Assembly: GCF_025947225.1 (NCBI RefSeq) | Contig: NZ_CP110005.1 | Location: forward strand, 1,984,001 to 2,048,000 | Direction: 5' to 3' | Source of the DNA: Flavobacterium sp. N2270 | Lineage (GTDB): Bacteria; Bacteroidota; Bacteroidia; Flavobacteriales; Flavobacteriaceae | DNA: 64,000 bases | Shown: positions 19,293-27,724 of the stretch, one piece after another | Position numbering within the stretch: position 1 is the stretch's first letter | Layout: every line of letters begins with the position of its first letter | Program-made: the position numbers and the translations under genes | Notes under the pieces: generated by a model | What the model was told of the DNA's origin: nothing | The model's database searches: none | What the model saw: the letters and a program-made list of their open reading frames with translations, nothing else

Positions 19293-20471
19293 TTATGCTT
19301 TTTCAATTACAATTGCTGAAGCACCACCACCACCATTACAAATAGCAGCAGCTCCAATTTTGGCATTATTTTGTTCTAAAACATTAATTAAAGTTACAAT
19401 AATTCTTGCTCCAGAGCACCCAAGAGGGTGACCTAAAGAAACAGCTCCACCGTTTACGTTAATTTTATCATTAGCTAATCCTAAAATTTTAGCATTAGCT
19501 AAACCTACTACAGAGAATGCTTCATTAAATTCAAAAAAGTCAACATCTGAAATAGATAAATTAGCTTTTTTTAGTGCAATTGGTAATGCTTTTGAAGGTG
19601 CGGTAGTAAACCAAACAGGTTCATGTGCAGCATCTGCATATGATTTTATATATGCTAAAGGTTTTAAACCTAACTCATTTGCTTTTTCTTCGCTCATTAA
19701 TACTAATGCTGCTGCACCATCATTAATTGTTGAAGCATTAGCAGCAGTTACTGTTCCTTCTTTTGTAAAAACAGCATTAAGTGCAGGTATCTTATCTAAT
19801 TTAACATTAGTATATTCTTCATCTCTAGATACAATAATTGCATCTCCACGTCTTTGAGGTACTTCAACAGGTACAATTTCTGAGTCAAACTTTCCAGCAT
19901 CCCAAGCATTAGCAGATCTTTTATAAGATTGAATAGCAAAGTTGTCTTGGTCTTCTCTAGAAATTTTATGTTCAGAAGCGCATAAATCAGCTGCAACTCC
20001 CATTGCATTGTTATCATATGCGTCAACTAATCCGTCTTTTTGCATTCCATCAACAAGAGAAGTTGGTCCAAACTTTACTCCATTTCTCATATGTACATAG
20101 TGAGGAATAAGACTCATGTTTTCCATTCCACCAGCTACAATAACTTCTGCATCTCCACTCATAATAGCTTGTGCTCCTTGCATTACAGCTTTCATACCGC
20201 TAGCACAAACTTTGTTAATTGTTGTACAAGGTACTGTATTTGGTAATCCTGCGTAAATCGCTGCTTGTCTTGCCGGAGCTTGTCCGTTTCCTGCCTGAAC
20301 AACATTACCCATTAAAACTTCATCAACTTTATTTGGGTCTAAATTAATTCTATTTAAAGCACCTTTTATTGCTGCTGCACCAAGTTTAGTTGCTGGAACA
20401 GTAGATAAAGCACCCATGAAACTTCCTATTGGAGTTCTAACAGCAGATACAATTACAACTTTCTTACTCAT
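19293..20471 (-). CDS. Acetyl-CoA C-acyltransferase (thiolase)
   Basis: 392 residues of the biosynthetic/degradative thiolase family, which reversibly joins or cleaves acyl-CoA and acetyl-CoA. The nucleophilic Cys is in TTINKVCASGMKAV (about 89), the catalytic His in GGAVSLGHPLGCSGAR (about 350), and the second Cys in AICNGGGGASA (about 380). Sequence favours an AtoB/PhaA-type acetyl-CoA acetyltransferase, but chain length cannot be decided. Transcribed alone. Confidence 0.92.
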   Translation of the reverse strand: MSKKVVIVSAVRTPIGSFMGALSTVPATKLGAAAIKGALNRINLDPNKVDEVLMGNVVQAGNGQAPARQAAIYAGLPNTVPCTTINKVCASGMKAVMQGAQAIMSGDAEVIVAGGMENMSLIPHYVHMRNGVKFGPTSLVDGMQKDGLVDAYDNNAMGVAADLCASEHKISREDQDNFAIQSYKRSANAWDAGKFDSEIVPVEVPQRRGDAIIVSRDEEYTNVKLDKIPALNAVFTKEGTVTAANASTINDGAAALVLMSEEKANELGLKPLAYIKSYADAAHEPVWFTTAPSKALPIALKKANLSISDVDFFEFNEAFSVVGLANAKILGLANDKINVNGGAVSLGHPLGCSGARIIVTLINVLEQNNAKIGAAAICNGGGGASAIVIEKA

Positions 20472-20669
20472 GTTTTCTTTTAATTTTAAATGTTATGCGA
20501 ATTTACTATTTTTATTTTTAATCCTATAATTTTTTCATTGATTAAAGTTTTTTTGCAAAAAGTGATTGTTTAAGTGAATTTTTATTGATTTTTTTTAAAA
20601 TGTATGTTATTGAATTAGAACTGTTTCAATGTTTTTTTGATTTTATTATTAAAAAAAAAGTAAAAAATG

Positions 20670-20700
20670 TTGTGATATATGAAGTGAAAGTGTACATTTG
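20670..20700 (+). promoter_or_regulatory. Promoter of the tRNA operon
   Basis: TTG (20670-20672), a 20-base spacer and TACATTTG (20693-20700) followed by C: an exact match to the Bacteroidota consensus TTG-N17-23-TAnnTTTG. It lies 45 bases before tRNA-Ser and faces the tRNA genes. The gap 20472-20669 is very AT-rich with no other recognised site. Confidence 0.75.
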
Positions 20701-20745
20701 CAATCGCAAAAAAGGATAAGTTCTTTAATGCAAGAGATTGAGATA

Positions 20746-20829
20746 GGAGAGGTGCCAGAGTGGTAATGGAGCAGATTGCTAATCTGTCGACGGGCAACCG
20801 TCGCCAGGGTTCGAGTCCCTGTCTCTCCG
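20746..20829 (+). tRNA. tRNA-Ser (GCT)
   Basis: 84 bases. Acceptor GGAGAGG pairs with TCTCTCC (last pair G-T), then discriminator G. The anticodon arm is AGATT-GCT-AATCT and reads AGC/AGT. A long variable arm (CGACGGGCAACCGTCG) is typical of tRNA-Ser. The T-arm is CAGGGTTCGAGTCCCTG. CCA is not encoded. First gene of a three-tRNA operon. Confidence 0.96.
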
Positions 20830-20839
20830 CTTTTATTCT

Positions 20840-20914
20840 CGGGGTGTAGCGTAGCCCGGTCATCGCGCCTGCTTTGGGAGCAGGAGGTCGCAGGTTCGAA
20901 TCCTGCCACCCCGA
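20840..20914 (+). tRNA. tRNA-Pro (TGG)
   Basis: 75 bases. Acceptor CGGGGTG/CACCCCG with discriminator A, anticodon arm CCTGC-TTTGGGA-GCAGG giving anticodon TGG, and T-arm GCAGGTTCGAATCCTGC. Ten bases after tRNA-Ser. Confidence 0.96.
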
Positions 20915-20928
20915 CAAAAATGATTAAT

Positions 20929-21002
20929 GGTTGCGTAGCTCAGCTGGATAGAGCAACTCACTTCTAATGAGTAGGTCCCAGGTTCGAATCCTGGCGCGAT
21001 CA
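20929..21002 (+). tRNA. tRNA-Arg (TCT), integration site of the island
   Basis: 74 bases. Anticodon arm ACTCA-CTTCTAA-TGAGT reads AGA/AGG, and the T-arm is CCAGGTTCGAATCCTGG. Acceptor GGTTGCG pairs with CGCGATC, with two G-U wobbles (positions 2-71 and 4-69), and the discriminator is A. The last 12 bases lie in the island's attachment repeat, so the 3' end of this gene was used by the integrase and remains complete. Confidence 0.94.
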
Positions 21003-21004
21003 CA
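20991..21004 (+). repeat. attL core of the genomic island
   Basis: CTGGCGCGATCACA, covering the T-stem 3' strand, the acceptor stem 3' strand and two bases beyond tRNA-Arg. It is repeated exactly at 43574-43587. Confidence 0.85.
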
Positions 21005-21007
21005 GAA

Positions 21008-21051
21008 TTAAACCGTATGATATTGCTAGTCAATAGATTACGGTTTTTTTG
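21008..21051 (+). terminator. Terminator at the left end of the island
   Basis: Two-part stem: AAACCGTA (21010-21017)/TACGGTTT (21039-21046), with inner TATTG/CAATA and a CTAGT loop, then a T-run. It follows tRNA-Arg directly and now ends the tRNA transcript. Confidence 0.8.
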
Positions 21052-21061
21052 TGTCTTTTTT

Positions 21062-21084
21062 TGCCGAAAAAATGCCGAAAAAAT
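21062..21084. repeat. Paired TGCCGAAAAAA motifs near attL (candidate recombinase arm sites)
   Basis: TGCCGAAAAAA occurs twice in tandem (21062-21072 and 21073-21083), spacing 11 bp, about 58 bases inside attL. A related pair with the same 11-bp spacing lies near attR at 43429-43450. Matching motifs at both ends suggest binding sites for the recombinase N-terminal domain or excisionase; this is inferred. From 21085 to 21321 the DNA is AT-rich and I see no gene. Confidence 0.5.
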
Positions 21085-21321
21085 CTCTCTTTTTTTACAG
21101 TAACTTCTCTTAATCTAAATTAATAATACGCTAATTTAGTTAGTAAATTTTATATTATTTTTTTTAATTTTAAATCTAAAAACAATATTTAAGTTAGATT
21201 AATAGTTCTTTAAATAGTACTTAATTAAATTTTTTAAGTAAAATTTTAATGTGTATTGGAATTATTGATATTTATTTTTTTTAAGTTTTTACTCTCAAAA
21301 CTTAAGTAAAATTACGTTAAA

Positions 21322-21462
21322 AGTTCGTGAAGTACGTGAAAGGTACGTGAACCGTACGTGAAATTTAATTTATGTGGTACGTGAGTGGTACGTGAAAACA
21401 GTTTATTTGGTTCGCAAATGGTACGCGAATGGTACGTGAATGGTACGTGAATGGTACGTGAA
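21322..21462 (+). repeat. 11-bp-phased GTACGTGAA repeat array (iteron-like)
   Basis: Eleven copies of GTACGTGAA or near variants start at 21323, 21332, 21343, 21354, 21377, 21388, 21410, 21421, 21432, 21443 and 21454. Nearly all steps are 11 bp or 22-23 bp, so copies face the same side of the helix. Two blocks each end in AAAACAGTT (21395 and 21461 regions). The array is about 200 bases upstream of hsdM. It could be an operator array for the operon, an origin or transfer site, or a partition site. The remainder to 21667 is AT-rich leader. Confidence 0.7.
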
Positions 21463-21667
21463 AACAGTTAACTCATTTTTATCATAGTTAATACTTTATC
21501 TAATATAATTCTTACTTTTTGTTAATAACTCTTAATCAAATTGAGGTTTTCCACAATTTTTCTTGAGTTGCTTTTCGTAAGTTTGTGTACCACGTTTTAT
21601 AACTATCCAGTTTAGTTGTAAAATTTTTAAAAAAAAGTTCAAATATTTTTAAGTATACATCATAAAA

Positions 21668-23235
21668 ATGGCAAAAGCAGTAAAAGCAAAAAAAGAAAAA
21701 TCAATTGAAGAAACACTATGGGATTCAGCTAATAAGCTAAGAGGAACAGTTGAGTCTTCAGAATACAAGCACGTAGTACTGGGATTAATATTCTTAAAGT
21801 TTGCCAGTGATAAATTTGAAGAACGTAGAAGAGAATTAATTGCAGACAAAAAAGAGGCATTCCTTGAAATGAAGGAATTCTATAACATGTCCAACATTTT
21901 TTATTTACCAGAAGAAGCACGTTGGACATTCATTATAGAAAATTCCAAACAAAACGATATTGCATTAAAAATTGATACGGCTTTACACACTATTGAAAAA
22001 AACAATCCAGCCTTAAAAGGAGCTTTACCCGATAATTACTTCTCTCGTTTAAATATGGACGTGAGTAAGTTAGCAGCTTTGTTGGACACTATAAACAACA
22101 TTGACACTATAAAAGACAAACAAACAGATATTGTTGGACGTGTGTATGAATACTTCTTAAGCAAGTTTGCTTTAGCCGAAGGAAAAGGAAAAGGAGAGTT
22201 CTATACTCCAAAAAGTATTGTAAATCTTATTGCAGAAATGATTGAACCGTACAAAGGTGTCATTTATGATCCTGCTTGTGGTTCTGGTGGTATGTTTGTA
22301 CAATCTATGAAGTTTATTGAAAACCATCATGGAGACAAAAAAGAGATTTCCATTTACGGACAAGAATATACGGCTACTACTTATAAACTAGCCAAAATGA
22401 ACCTTGCTATTAGAGGAATAGCAGCTAATTTAGGTGATGTGCCTGCCGATACTTTTGGTAAAGACCAACACCCAGATTTGAAAGCCGATTTCATAATGGC
22501 AAACCCACCATTCAACCAAAAAGACTGGAGAGCAAGTGATGAACTAATAGACGACCCACGTTGGAGAGGCTATGATGTGCCACCAACAAGTAATGCTAAT
22601 TATGCATGGATTTTAAACATGGTAGCTAAGCTGTCTGAAAATGGTGTAGCTGGTTTTATCTTGGCAAACGGTGCACTTTCTGGTGGTGGAGAAGAATATA
22701 AAATCAGAAGAAAACTAATTGAAAATGACATAGTGGAAGCCATTGTGATTTTACCTCAAAATATGTTTTATACGACTAACATTAGTGTTACGTTATGGAT
22801 ATTAAACAAAAACAAAAAGAAAGAACGGTTAAATTACCAGATACAACCAAAAAGTATAGAGATAGACAAAATGAGATATTATTCATGGATTTAAGACAAG
22901 TGGGTATCCCTTTTGAAAAAAAGTTTATTCAATTTTCTCCTGAAAATATTACAGAAATTACAGAAGCCTACCACAATTGGCAAACGGATGTAACAAAATA
23001 CCAAGACGTTGCCGAATTTAGTTATGCAGCTTCAAAAGTGGAAGTAGTAGCCAAAGACTATTCGTTAGTACCAAGTAAATATATTGAATTTATAAACCGT
23101 GATGAAAACATCGATTTTGAAGATAAAATGAAAGGTTTACAAACCGAGTTTTCCGAACTATTGAAAGCAGAAGCGCAATCTAAAAACGATTTATTAACCG
23201 TGTTTAAAGAATTAGGTTATGAAGTCGAATTATAA
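21668..23235 (+). pseudogene. hsdM: Type I restriction-modification methyltransferase subunit, frameshifted
   Basis: N6-adenine methyltransferase subunit of a type I system. The first frame (21668-22894) has the N-terminal helical domain, SAM motif DPACGSGGM (201-209) and catalytic NPPF (279-282). After WILNKNKKK (near 22819) the family sequence continues only in the -1 frame as ERTVKLPDTTKKYRDRQNEI, running to 23235. Joined, the product is about 522 residues, a normal HsdM length. The break is in an A5 run (22814-22818) and equals loss of one base. True inactivation, sequencing error or -1 slippage are all possible. The 3' end overlaps hsdS by 17 bases. Confidence 0.88.
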
Positions 23236-24475
23236 ACGCTTAGGAGATTATATTAATCCTATTAAAGTAAAAAATGTAAATCTCGAAGCAACCTTATTAT
23301 TAGGTATCAATATCGATAAATTTTTCATGCCTTCAGTTGCAAATGTTATTGGAACTGATATGACTAATTATAAAATTGTTAAAAAAAATCAATTTGCCTG
23401 CAATAGAATGCACGTTGGGCGAGATTATAGAATTCCTATTGCATTGTCAGATAAAGAAGAACCATTTATGGTATCTCCTGCTTATGATGTTTTTGAAATT
23501 ATTGATACAGATGTTTTGTTGCCAGAATATTTAATGATGTGGTTTTCGAGAAAAGAATTTGATAGGAATACTTGGTTTTATACTGATGCAGATGTTCGTG
23601 GTGGCTTGCCAATGAATGCATTTTTAGATTTAAAATTACCAATTCCTTCACTAGAAAAACAACAAGAAATTGTTAGAGAATACAATATCATTCAAAACCG
23701 TATTGCGCTAAATAATCAATTAATTACCAAATTAGAAGAAACTGCTCAAGCGATTTACAAGCATTGGTTTGTGGATTTTGAGTTTCCGTTTGTCACATCG
23801 AGCGGAGTCGAGATGCCTTATAAAAGTAATGGTGGGAAAATGGTTTGGTGTGAGGAGTTAGAAAAGGAGATTCCTGAGGGTTGGGAAATAGGAATTTTAG
23901 GTGATTACTGTACTAAAATTACAAAGGGTACAACACCCAAGCAAATGTTTACAGAAAAAAATGATATAGCATATGTGAAATACATCAAAGGTGAGTCACT
24001 TAAAGAAATGCATTTGTTTGATGTAGATAAAATATCTTTTATTGATTTTAATACTCATAAAGAATTGAATAGGTCAATTTTAGAAGAGAATGATATTTGT
24101 TATTCTATTGCAGGAACACTTGATAAATTTGCTATTGTAGATAAGTATATTTTGCCAGCTAACACAAATCAAGCAATTGCAATAATTAGAGTTGATGAAA
24201 AAAAAATAAATAGGTTTTATATTTTTGGTTTGTTCCTTAGTAATTGGCAAAAAGAATATTACAGTTTCAATATACAACAAGCTGTACAAGCAAATTTAAG
24301 TTTAGAAACAATATCCTCTTTACCTATTATTATTCCTATAAAGAAAGTAATAAATGATATTTCAATGATTGTCGAAAGTATATACACAAAAAAGCTAAAT
24401 AAAGACATTGAGAATAGAAAACTAGTAGAAATAAAAGATTTGTTGCTTTCGAAATTAGCGACGATAGAAAAATAG
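23219..24475 (+). CDS. hsdS: Type I restriction-modification specificity subunit
   Basis: 418 residues with two target-recognition domains, each followed by a conserved helical spacer. TRD1 is about 1-150, then the spacer EKQQEIVREYNIIQNRIALNNQLITKLEETAQAIYKHWFVDFEF. The linker reads GGKMVWCEELEKEIPEGWEIG. TRD2 is about 225-370 and a final spacer ends in RKLVEIKDLLLSKLATIEK. It decides the DNA half-sites methylated and cut. It overlaps the end of hsdM and so is translationally coupled. A REP-like palindrome is embedded in the linker at 23791-23815. The recognition sequence cannot be deduced. Confidence 0.94.
   Translation: MKSNYKRLGDYINPIKVKNVNLEATLLLGINIDKFFMPSVANVIGTDMTNYKIVKKNQFACNRMHVGRDYRIPIALSDKEEPFMVSPAYDVFEIIDTDVLLPEYLMMWFSRKEFDRNTWFYTDADVRGGLPMNAFLDLKLPIPSLEKQQEIVREYNIIQNRIALNNQLITKLEETAQAIYKHWFVDFEFPFVTSSGVEMPYKSNGGKMVWCEELEKEIPEGWEIGILGDYCTKITKGTTPKQMFTEKNDIAYVKYIKGESLKEMHLFDVDKISFIDFNTHKELNRSILEENDICYSIAGTLDKFAIVDKYILPANTNQAIAIIRVDEKKINRFYIFGLFLSNWQKEYYSFNIQQAVQANLSLETISSLPIIIPIKKVINDISMIVESIYTKKLNKDIENRKLVEIKDLLLSKLATIEK
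23791..23815 (+). repeat. REP-like palindromic sequence inside hsdS
   Basis: CATCGAGCGGAGTCGAGATG with flanking TGTCA, GC-rich against its surroundings and imperfectly palindromic. It resembles a dispersed palindrome I know from many Bacteroidota intergenic regions. Here it is in frame and encodes the extra residues VTSSGVEM in the HsdS linker. No second copy was found in the window. Confidence 0.5.
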
Positions 24476-24506
24476 AGAGAAAATATTAATTATAAAATTT
24501 AAAGTC

Positions 24507-25733
24507 ATGCATGATCCTTCGGAATATATTAGAGGTATTCAACAAATATTAATCTCTGATAAAAAGAAAATTGGTTTTTTGTTTGGAGCAGGAAGTTCTT
24601 TATCTCAAAAAAGTGGCAAATCACTTACTGTTCCGGCAATTGGAAAAATGACAATAGAAATTGTTGAAGATTTAGAAAAAATAGAACCAAAATATAAAAT
24701 TGCTTTAGATGAAATAAAAGAAGAATTAGGAGTTAAATATTTCAATATTGAAACAATATTATCGAACTTAGAATTAAAAGTTTCAATTATTGGAAAATCT
24801 AAATTAAATGGTCTTGAAAAAGTAGAATTTATAAAATTAATAACTGAAGTAAAAAAGAGTGTTAGAAAAAAAGTTAGTGTTCATCTTGATGTTGAAAATA
24901 AAATAGTGAATAAAGATGTAGTTAGTGAACTTGTACAAACGGATTTTGCAAATTGGATTGGACAAGCTGAAAGAAAATTTCCAATTGAAATTTTTACAAC
25001 TAATTATGATTTTTTATTTGAACTAGGACTAGAACATAAAGAAATACCTTATTACGATGGTTTTTGTGGTAGTCTAAGAGCTTTTTATAATCCTGAATCA
25101 GTCGAAGATTTTTCATTTTTAACTAATCAAACTAAACTGTGGAAAATACATGGTTCTTTAGGTTGGCATTTTGATGAAGATACTGGAAAGATTCTAAGAG
25201 TTAGTCCTGATGATGATGATATATTGATTTATCCATCAACTTTAAAATATAAAGACTCTAAGAAACAACCGTATGAAAGTTTATTGGATAGGTTATCTAA
25301 CTTTTTGAAACAGGATGATACAATTTTAATTACTTGTGGATATTCTTGGGGAGATGAACATATTAATTCCCGTATTATTTCAGCATTAAAAACTAATACA
25401 ACTTCTCATGTAATTGGATTAATTTTTGATAAATATGATAGAATTAATGAACACTCGAATGTTACAAAAATTGGCTTAAATAATTCTAAAGTTTCAATAT
25501 ATGCTTCGAAAGAAGCTGTAATAGGTGGTAATTATGGAGAATGGATAATTAAAACAAAACCTAATCTAGATGATGAAATAGATTTATATTATAATATTGA
25601 AGAAACAGAAAACGGAGAATGGACTGGTAAAGGAGAATTTATTTTACCTGATTTTGGTAAACTTGTTATGTTTCTTAATTCTATAATTAGTGATAATGAA
25701 ATCAAAAAGTTAGGGGAAAATGGCAAAAAATAA
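24507..25733 (+). CDS. SIR2-family NADase-like effector of a SIR2-HerA defence system
   Basis: 408 residues. The Rossmann-type SIR2 motifs are GAGSS (27-31), TTNYD with catalytic-type N166 (164-168), KIHGS with H215 (213-217) and CGYSWGDEHIN (277-287). Defence SIR2 proteins hydrolyse NAD+ on phage infection, and those next to HerA form a complex with it; this role is inferred from family and neighbour. The start is 31 bp after hsdS and the 3' end overlaps herA by 14 bases, so SIR2 and HerA are coupled. The cluster is nested between hsdS and hsdR. Confidence 0.88.
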   Translation: MHDPSEYIRGIQQILISDKKKIGFLFGAGSSLSQKSGKSLTVPAIGKMTIEIVEDLEKIEPKYKIALDEIKEELGVKYFNIETILSNLELKVSIIGKSKLNGLEKVEFIKLITEVKKSVRKKVSVHLDVENKIVNKDVVSELVQTDFANWIGQAERKFPIEIFTTNYDFLFELGLEHKEIPYYDGFCGSLRAFYNPESVEDFSFLTNQTKLWKIHGSLGWHFDEDTGKILRVSPDDDDILIYPSTLKYKDSKKQPYESLLDRLSNFLKQDDTILITCGYSWGDEHINSRIISALKTNTTSHVIGLIFDKYDRINEHSNVTKIGLNNSKVSIYASKEAVIGGNYGEWIIKTKPNLDDEIDLYYNIEETENGEWTGKGEFILPDFGKLVMFLNSIISDNEIKKLGENGKK

Positions 25734-27504
25734 AATTACAGAAATCGGTGAAATAGATAGTATTAATGGAAATAGTATTTCTGTTAAGCTTTTTGATAAT
25801 ATAAAATCTGACATGCCTATTATTGATGGTATTGTTTACAGAGTTGGACAAATAGGTTCATTTGTTAGAATACCTTTAGGTTATGCAAATTTATATGGAA
25901 TTGTGACCCAAATTGGCTCAGGAGCAATCCCAGAAAGTTTAAGAGAAGCAGTTGCAAAAGATTACGACCACTTAAAGAATACTAGATGGATTAATATTGT
26001 ATTAGCTGGTGAACAAATTGGAAAAAAATTTGAAAGAGGTGTAACTCAATTTCCAACAACTGGAGATAAAGTACATTTGGTCACAATAAATGACTTAGAT
26101 ATCATATATGGTGGTTATGAAGATTCTAATTCAATAACTATTGGTAATATTAGTGTTTCTGAAAGTTTAGATGCTAAAATTGACTTAGATAAACTTATTT
26201 CAAGACATTGTGCAATTGTAGGTTCTACTGGAAGTGGAAAATCTAATTCAGTTTCTGTTTTGCTCCAATCAATTGCTAATAGAGAATTTCCTAGTTCGAG
26301 AATTTTAGTGATTGACCCACATGGAGAATATAATGATGCATTGTCAAAATACTCTAAAGTTATAGATGTAAACTCTAAAGATGATGACAATAAACTACAA
26401 ATTCCTTTTTGGGCTTTACCATTTAATGAATTAATGAAAATATTCTCAGGAAATTTAACTGATCAGAACAGAGAATATATTAGAGAAAAAGTAGTAGAAG
26501 CTAAAATAAAGAGTGCCGTAGAAAATGAAATAGAAGTTACTAAAGAATCAATTACTGCAGATTCACCAATTCCTTTTAGTATTAATAAACTTTGGTTTGA
26601 TTTAATTGATTTTGAAAAACAAACTTTTACCGATACTTCACGTACAAGTTTAAGCGCATTAATTACAGTTGGAAATGAGAATAGTTTAATATCTAATGAG
26701 TATACTCCAGCAGGTATGGGTAATAGTGCTCCATTTCTAAATCAAAAAGCTAAAGGACTCCTTAGTTTTTTAGATTCTATGAGAAACAAATTAAATGATA
26801 GTAGTTATAGTTTTTTATTTACACCTGGTAAATTTACACCTGATTTAGAAGGTAAGATTGAAGAAGATTTAGATAGCTTATTTTTTAAGTGGCTTGGCAA
26901 TGAATTACCAATAACTATTTTAGACTTGTCAGGAATCCCAAGTGAAATTATGTCTTCAATTTCTGGTACACTTTTAAAAATTATTTATGATGGCTTATTT
27001 TGGGGTGTTAATACAAAAGTTGGAGGTAAAAATCAACCATTATTAATTGTTTTGGAAGAAGCACATAGTTATTTAAAATCTGGTGAACATTCTATTTCAT
27101 CAAGAACAGTTCAAATGATTGCAAAAGAAGGAAGAAAATATGGAGTTGGATTATTACTTGTTACGCAAAGACCTTCTGAACTTGATGAAACCGTATTAAG
27201 TCAATGTGGAACAATGATTGCGTTACGAATGAACAATTCAAAAGATAGAGGACATATTAAATCAGCCGTTCAGGATGAATTACAGAGCATGGTAGATTTA
27301 TTGCCTAGTTTAAGAACAGGTGAAGCACTTATATCTGGTGAAGCTGTTAAAATTCCGTCTAGAGTAAAGTTCTTTAAAATTGCTAATGCACCTAAAAGTT
27401 CAGATCCGAAAGCTTCTGAAAAATGGTCAGAAAGTATTGATGACGCACAAACTGAATATAAAAACTTAATAAAATCTTGGAGAAATAAAAATTATAAATT
27501 ATGA
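25720..27504 (+). CDS. HerA-type hexameric ATPase/translocase
   Basis: 594 residues. N-terminal HAS-barrel (about 1-130), then a FtsK/HerA ATPase domain with Walker A GSTGSGKS (168-175), the IDPHGEY block (198-204), Walker B LLIVLEEAH (441-449), an arginine segment EGRKYGVG (470-477) and the VTQRPSE sensor (481-487). The HAS-barrel and C-terminal block mark it as HerA rather than FtsK. In SIR2-HerA systems HerA forms a ring bound to SIR2 oligomers. It overlaps SIR2 by 14 bases and the KTSC gene by 4 (ATGA). Confidence 0.92.
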   Translation: MAKNKITEIGEIDSINGNSISVKLFDNIKSDMPIIDGIVYRVGQIGSFVRIPLGYANLYGIVTQIGSGAIPESLREAVAKDYDHLKNTRWINIVLAGEQIGKKFERGVTQFPTTGDKVHLVTINDLDIIYGGYEDSNSITIGNISVSESLDAKIDLDKLISRHCAIVGSTGSGKSNSVSVLLQSIANREFPSSRILVIDPHGEYNDALSKYSKVIDVNSKDDDNKLQIPFWALPFNELMKIFSGNLTDQNREYIREKVVEAKIKSAVENEIEVTKESITADSPIPFSINKLWFDLIDFEKQTFTDTSRTSLSALITVGNENSLISNEYTPAGMGNSAPFLNQKAKGLLSFLDSMRNKLNDSSYSFLFTPGKFTPDLEGKIEEDLDSLFFKWLGNELPITILDLSGIPSEIMSSISGTLLKIIYDGLFWGVNTKVGGKNQPLLIVLEEAHSYLKSGEHSISSRTVQMIAKEGRKYGVGLLLVTQRPSELDETVLSQCGTMIALRMNNSKDRGHIKSAVQDELQSMVDLLPSLRTGEALISGEAVKIPSRVKFFKIANAPKSSDPKASEKWSESIDDAQTEYKNLIKSWRNKNYKL

Positions 27505-27722
27505 GTTTACCTGAAATGAAACCTGTAAGTTCTTCTAATCTAGAAAGTATTGGATATGATGAACAAAATCAAGAAGTCTATGTTAGATTTTTAAATGGTA
27601 GTATTTATGTCTATAAAGGAGTTCCTGAACATGAATTTCAAAACTTAATAGAAGCTACTTCTTGTGGTTCTTATTTAAATAGTAATTTCAAGAATGTTTA
27701 TCCATATGAAAGAATTGAATAA
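27501..27722 (+). CDS. KTSC-domain small protein
   Basis: 73 residues, all a KTSC domain (PF13619, named after the C-terminus of some lysyl-tRNA synthetases). Visible are VSSSNLESIGYDEQNQEVYV, the central YxY (YVYKGV), the SCGSYLNSNFKN block and the end YPYERIE. Biochemical function is unknown. The ATGA overlap with herA and the 2-bp gap to the next gene make it an integral member of the nested cluster. It may be an adaptor or regulator, but there is no direct evidence. Confidence 0.85.
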   Translation: MSLPEMKPVSSSNLESIGYDEQNQEVYVRFLNGSIYVYKGVPEHEFQNLIEATSCGSYLNSNFKNVYPYERIE

Positions 27723-27724
27723 TA

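Noticed and set aside
20615..20967. Short open frames on both strands across the three tRNA genes, one reading like a known spurious protein (GWQDSNLRPPAPKAG)
   Set aside because: They are translations of tRNA-Ser, tRNA-Pro and flanks, a common false gene call in tRNA clusters.
21322..21462. CRISPR array
   Set aside because: Units are 9-11 bp with no unique spacers of 25-40 bp and no cas genes nearby.
22795..23235. Independent gene starting at the ATG at 22795
   Set aside because: The ATG lies inside hsdM and only the part after about residue 8 matches family sequence, which is the missing HsdM C-terminus.
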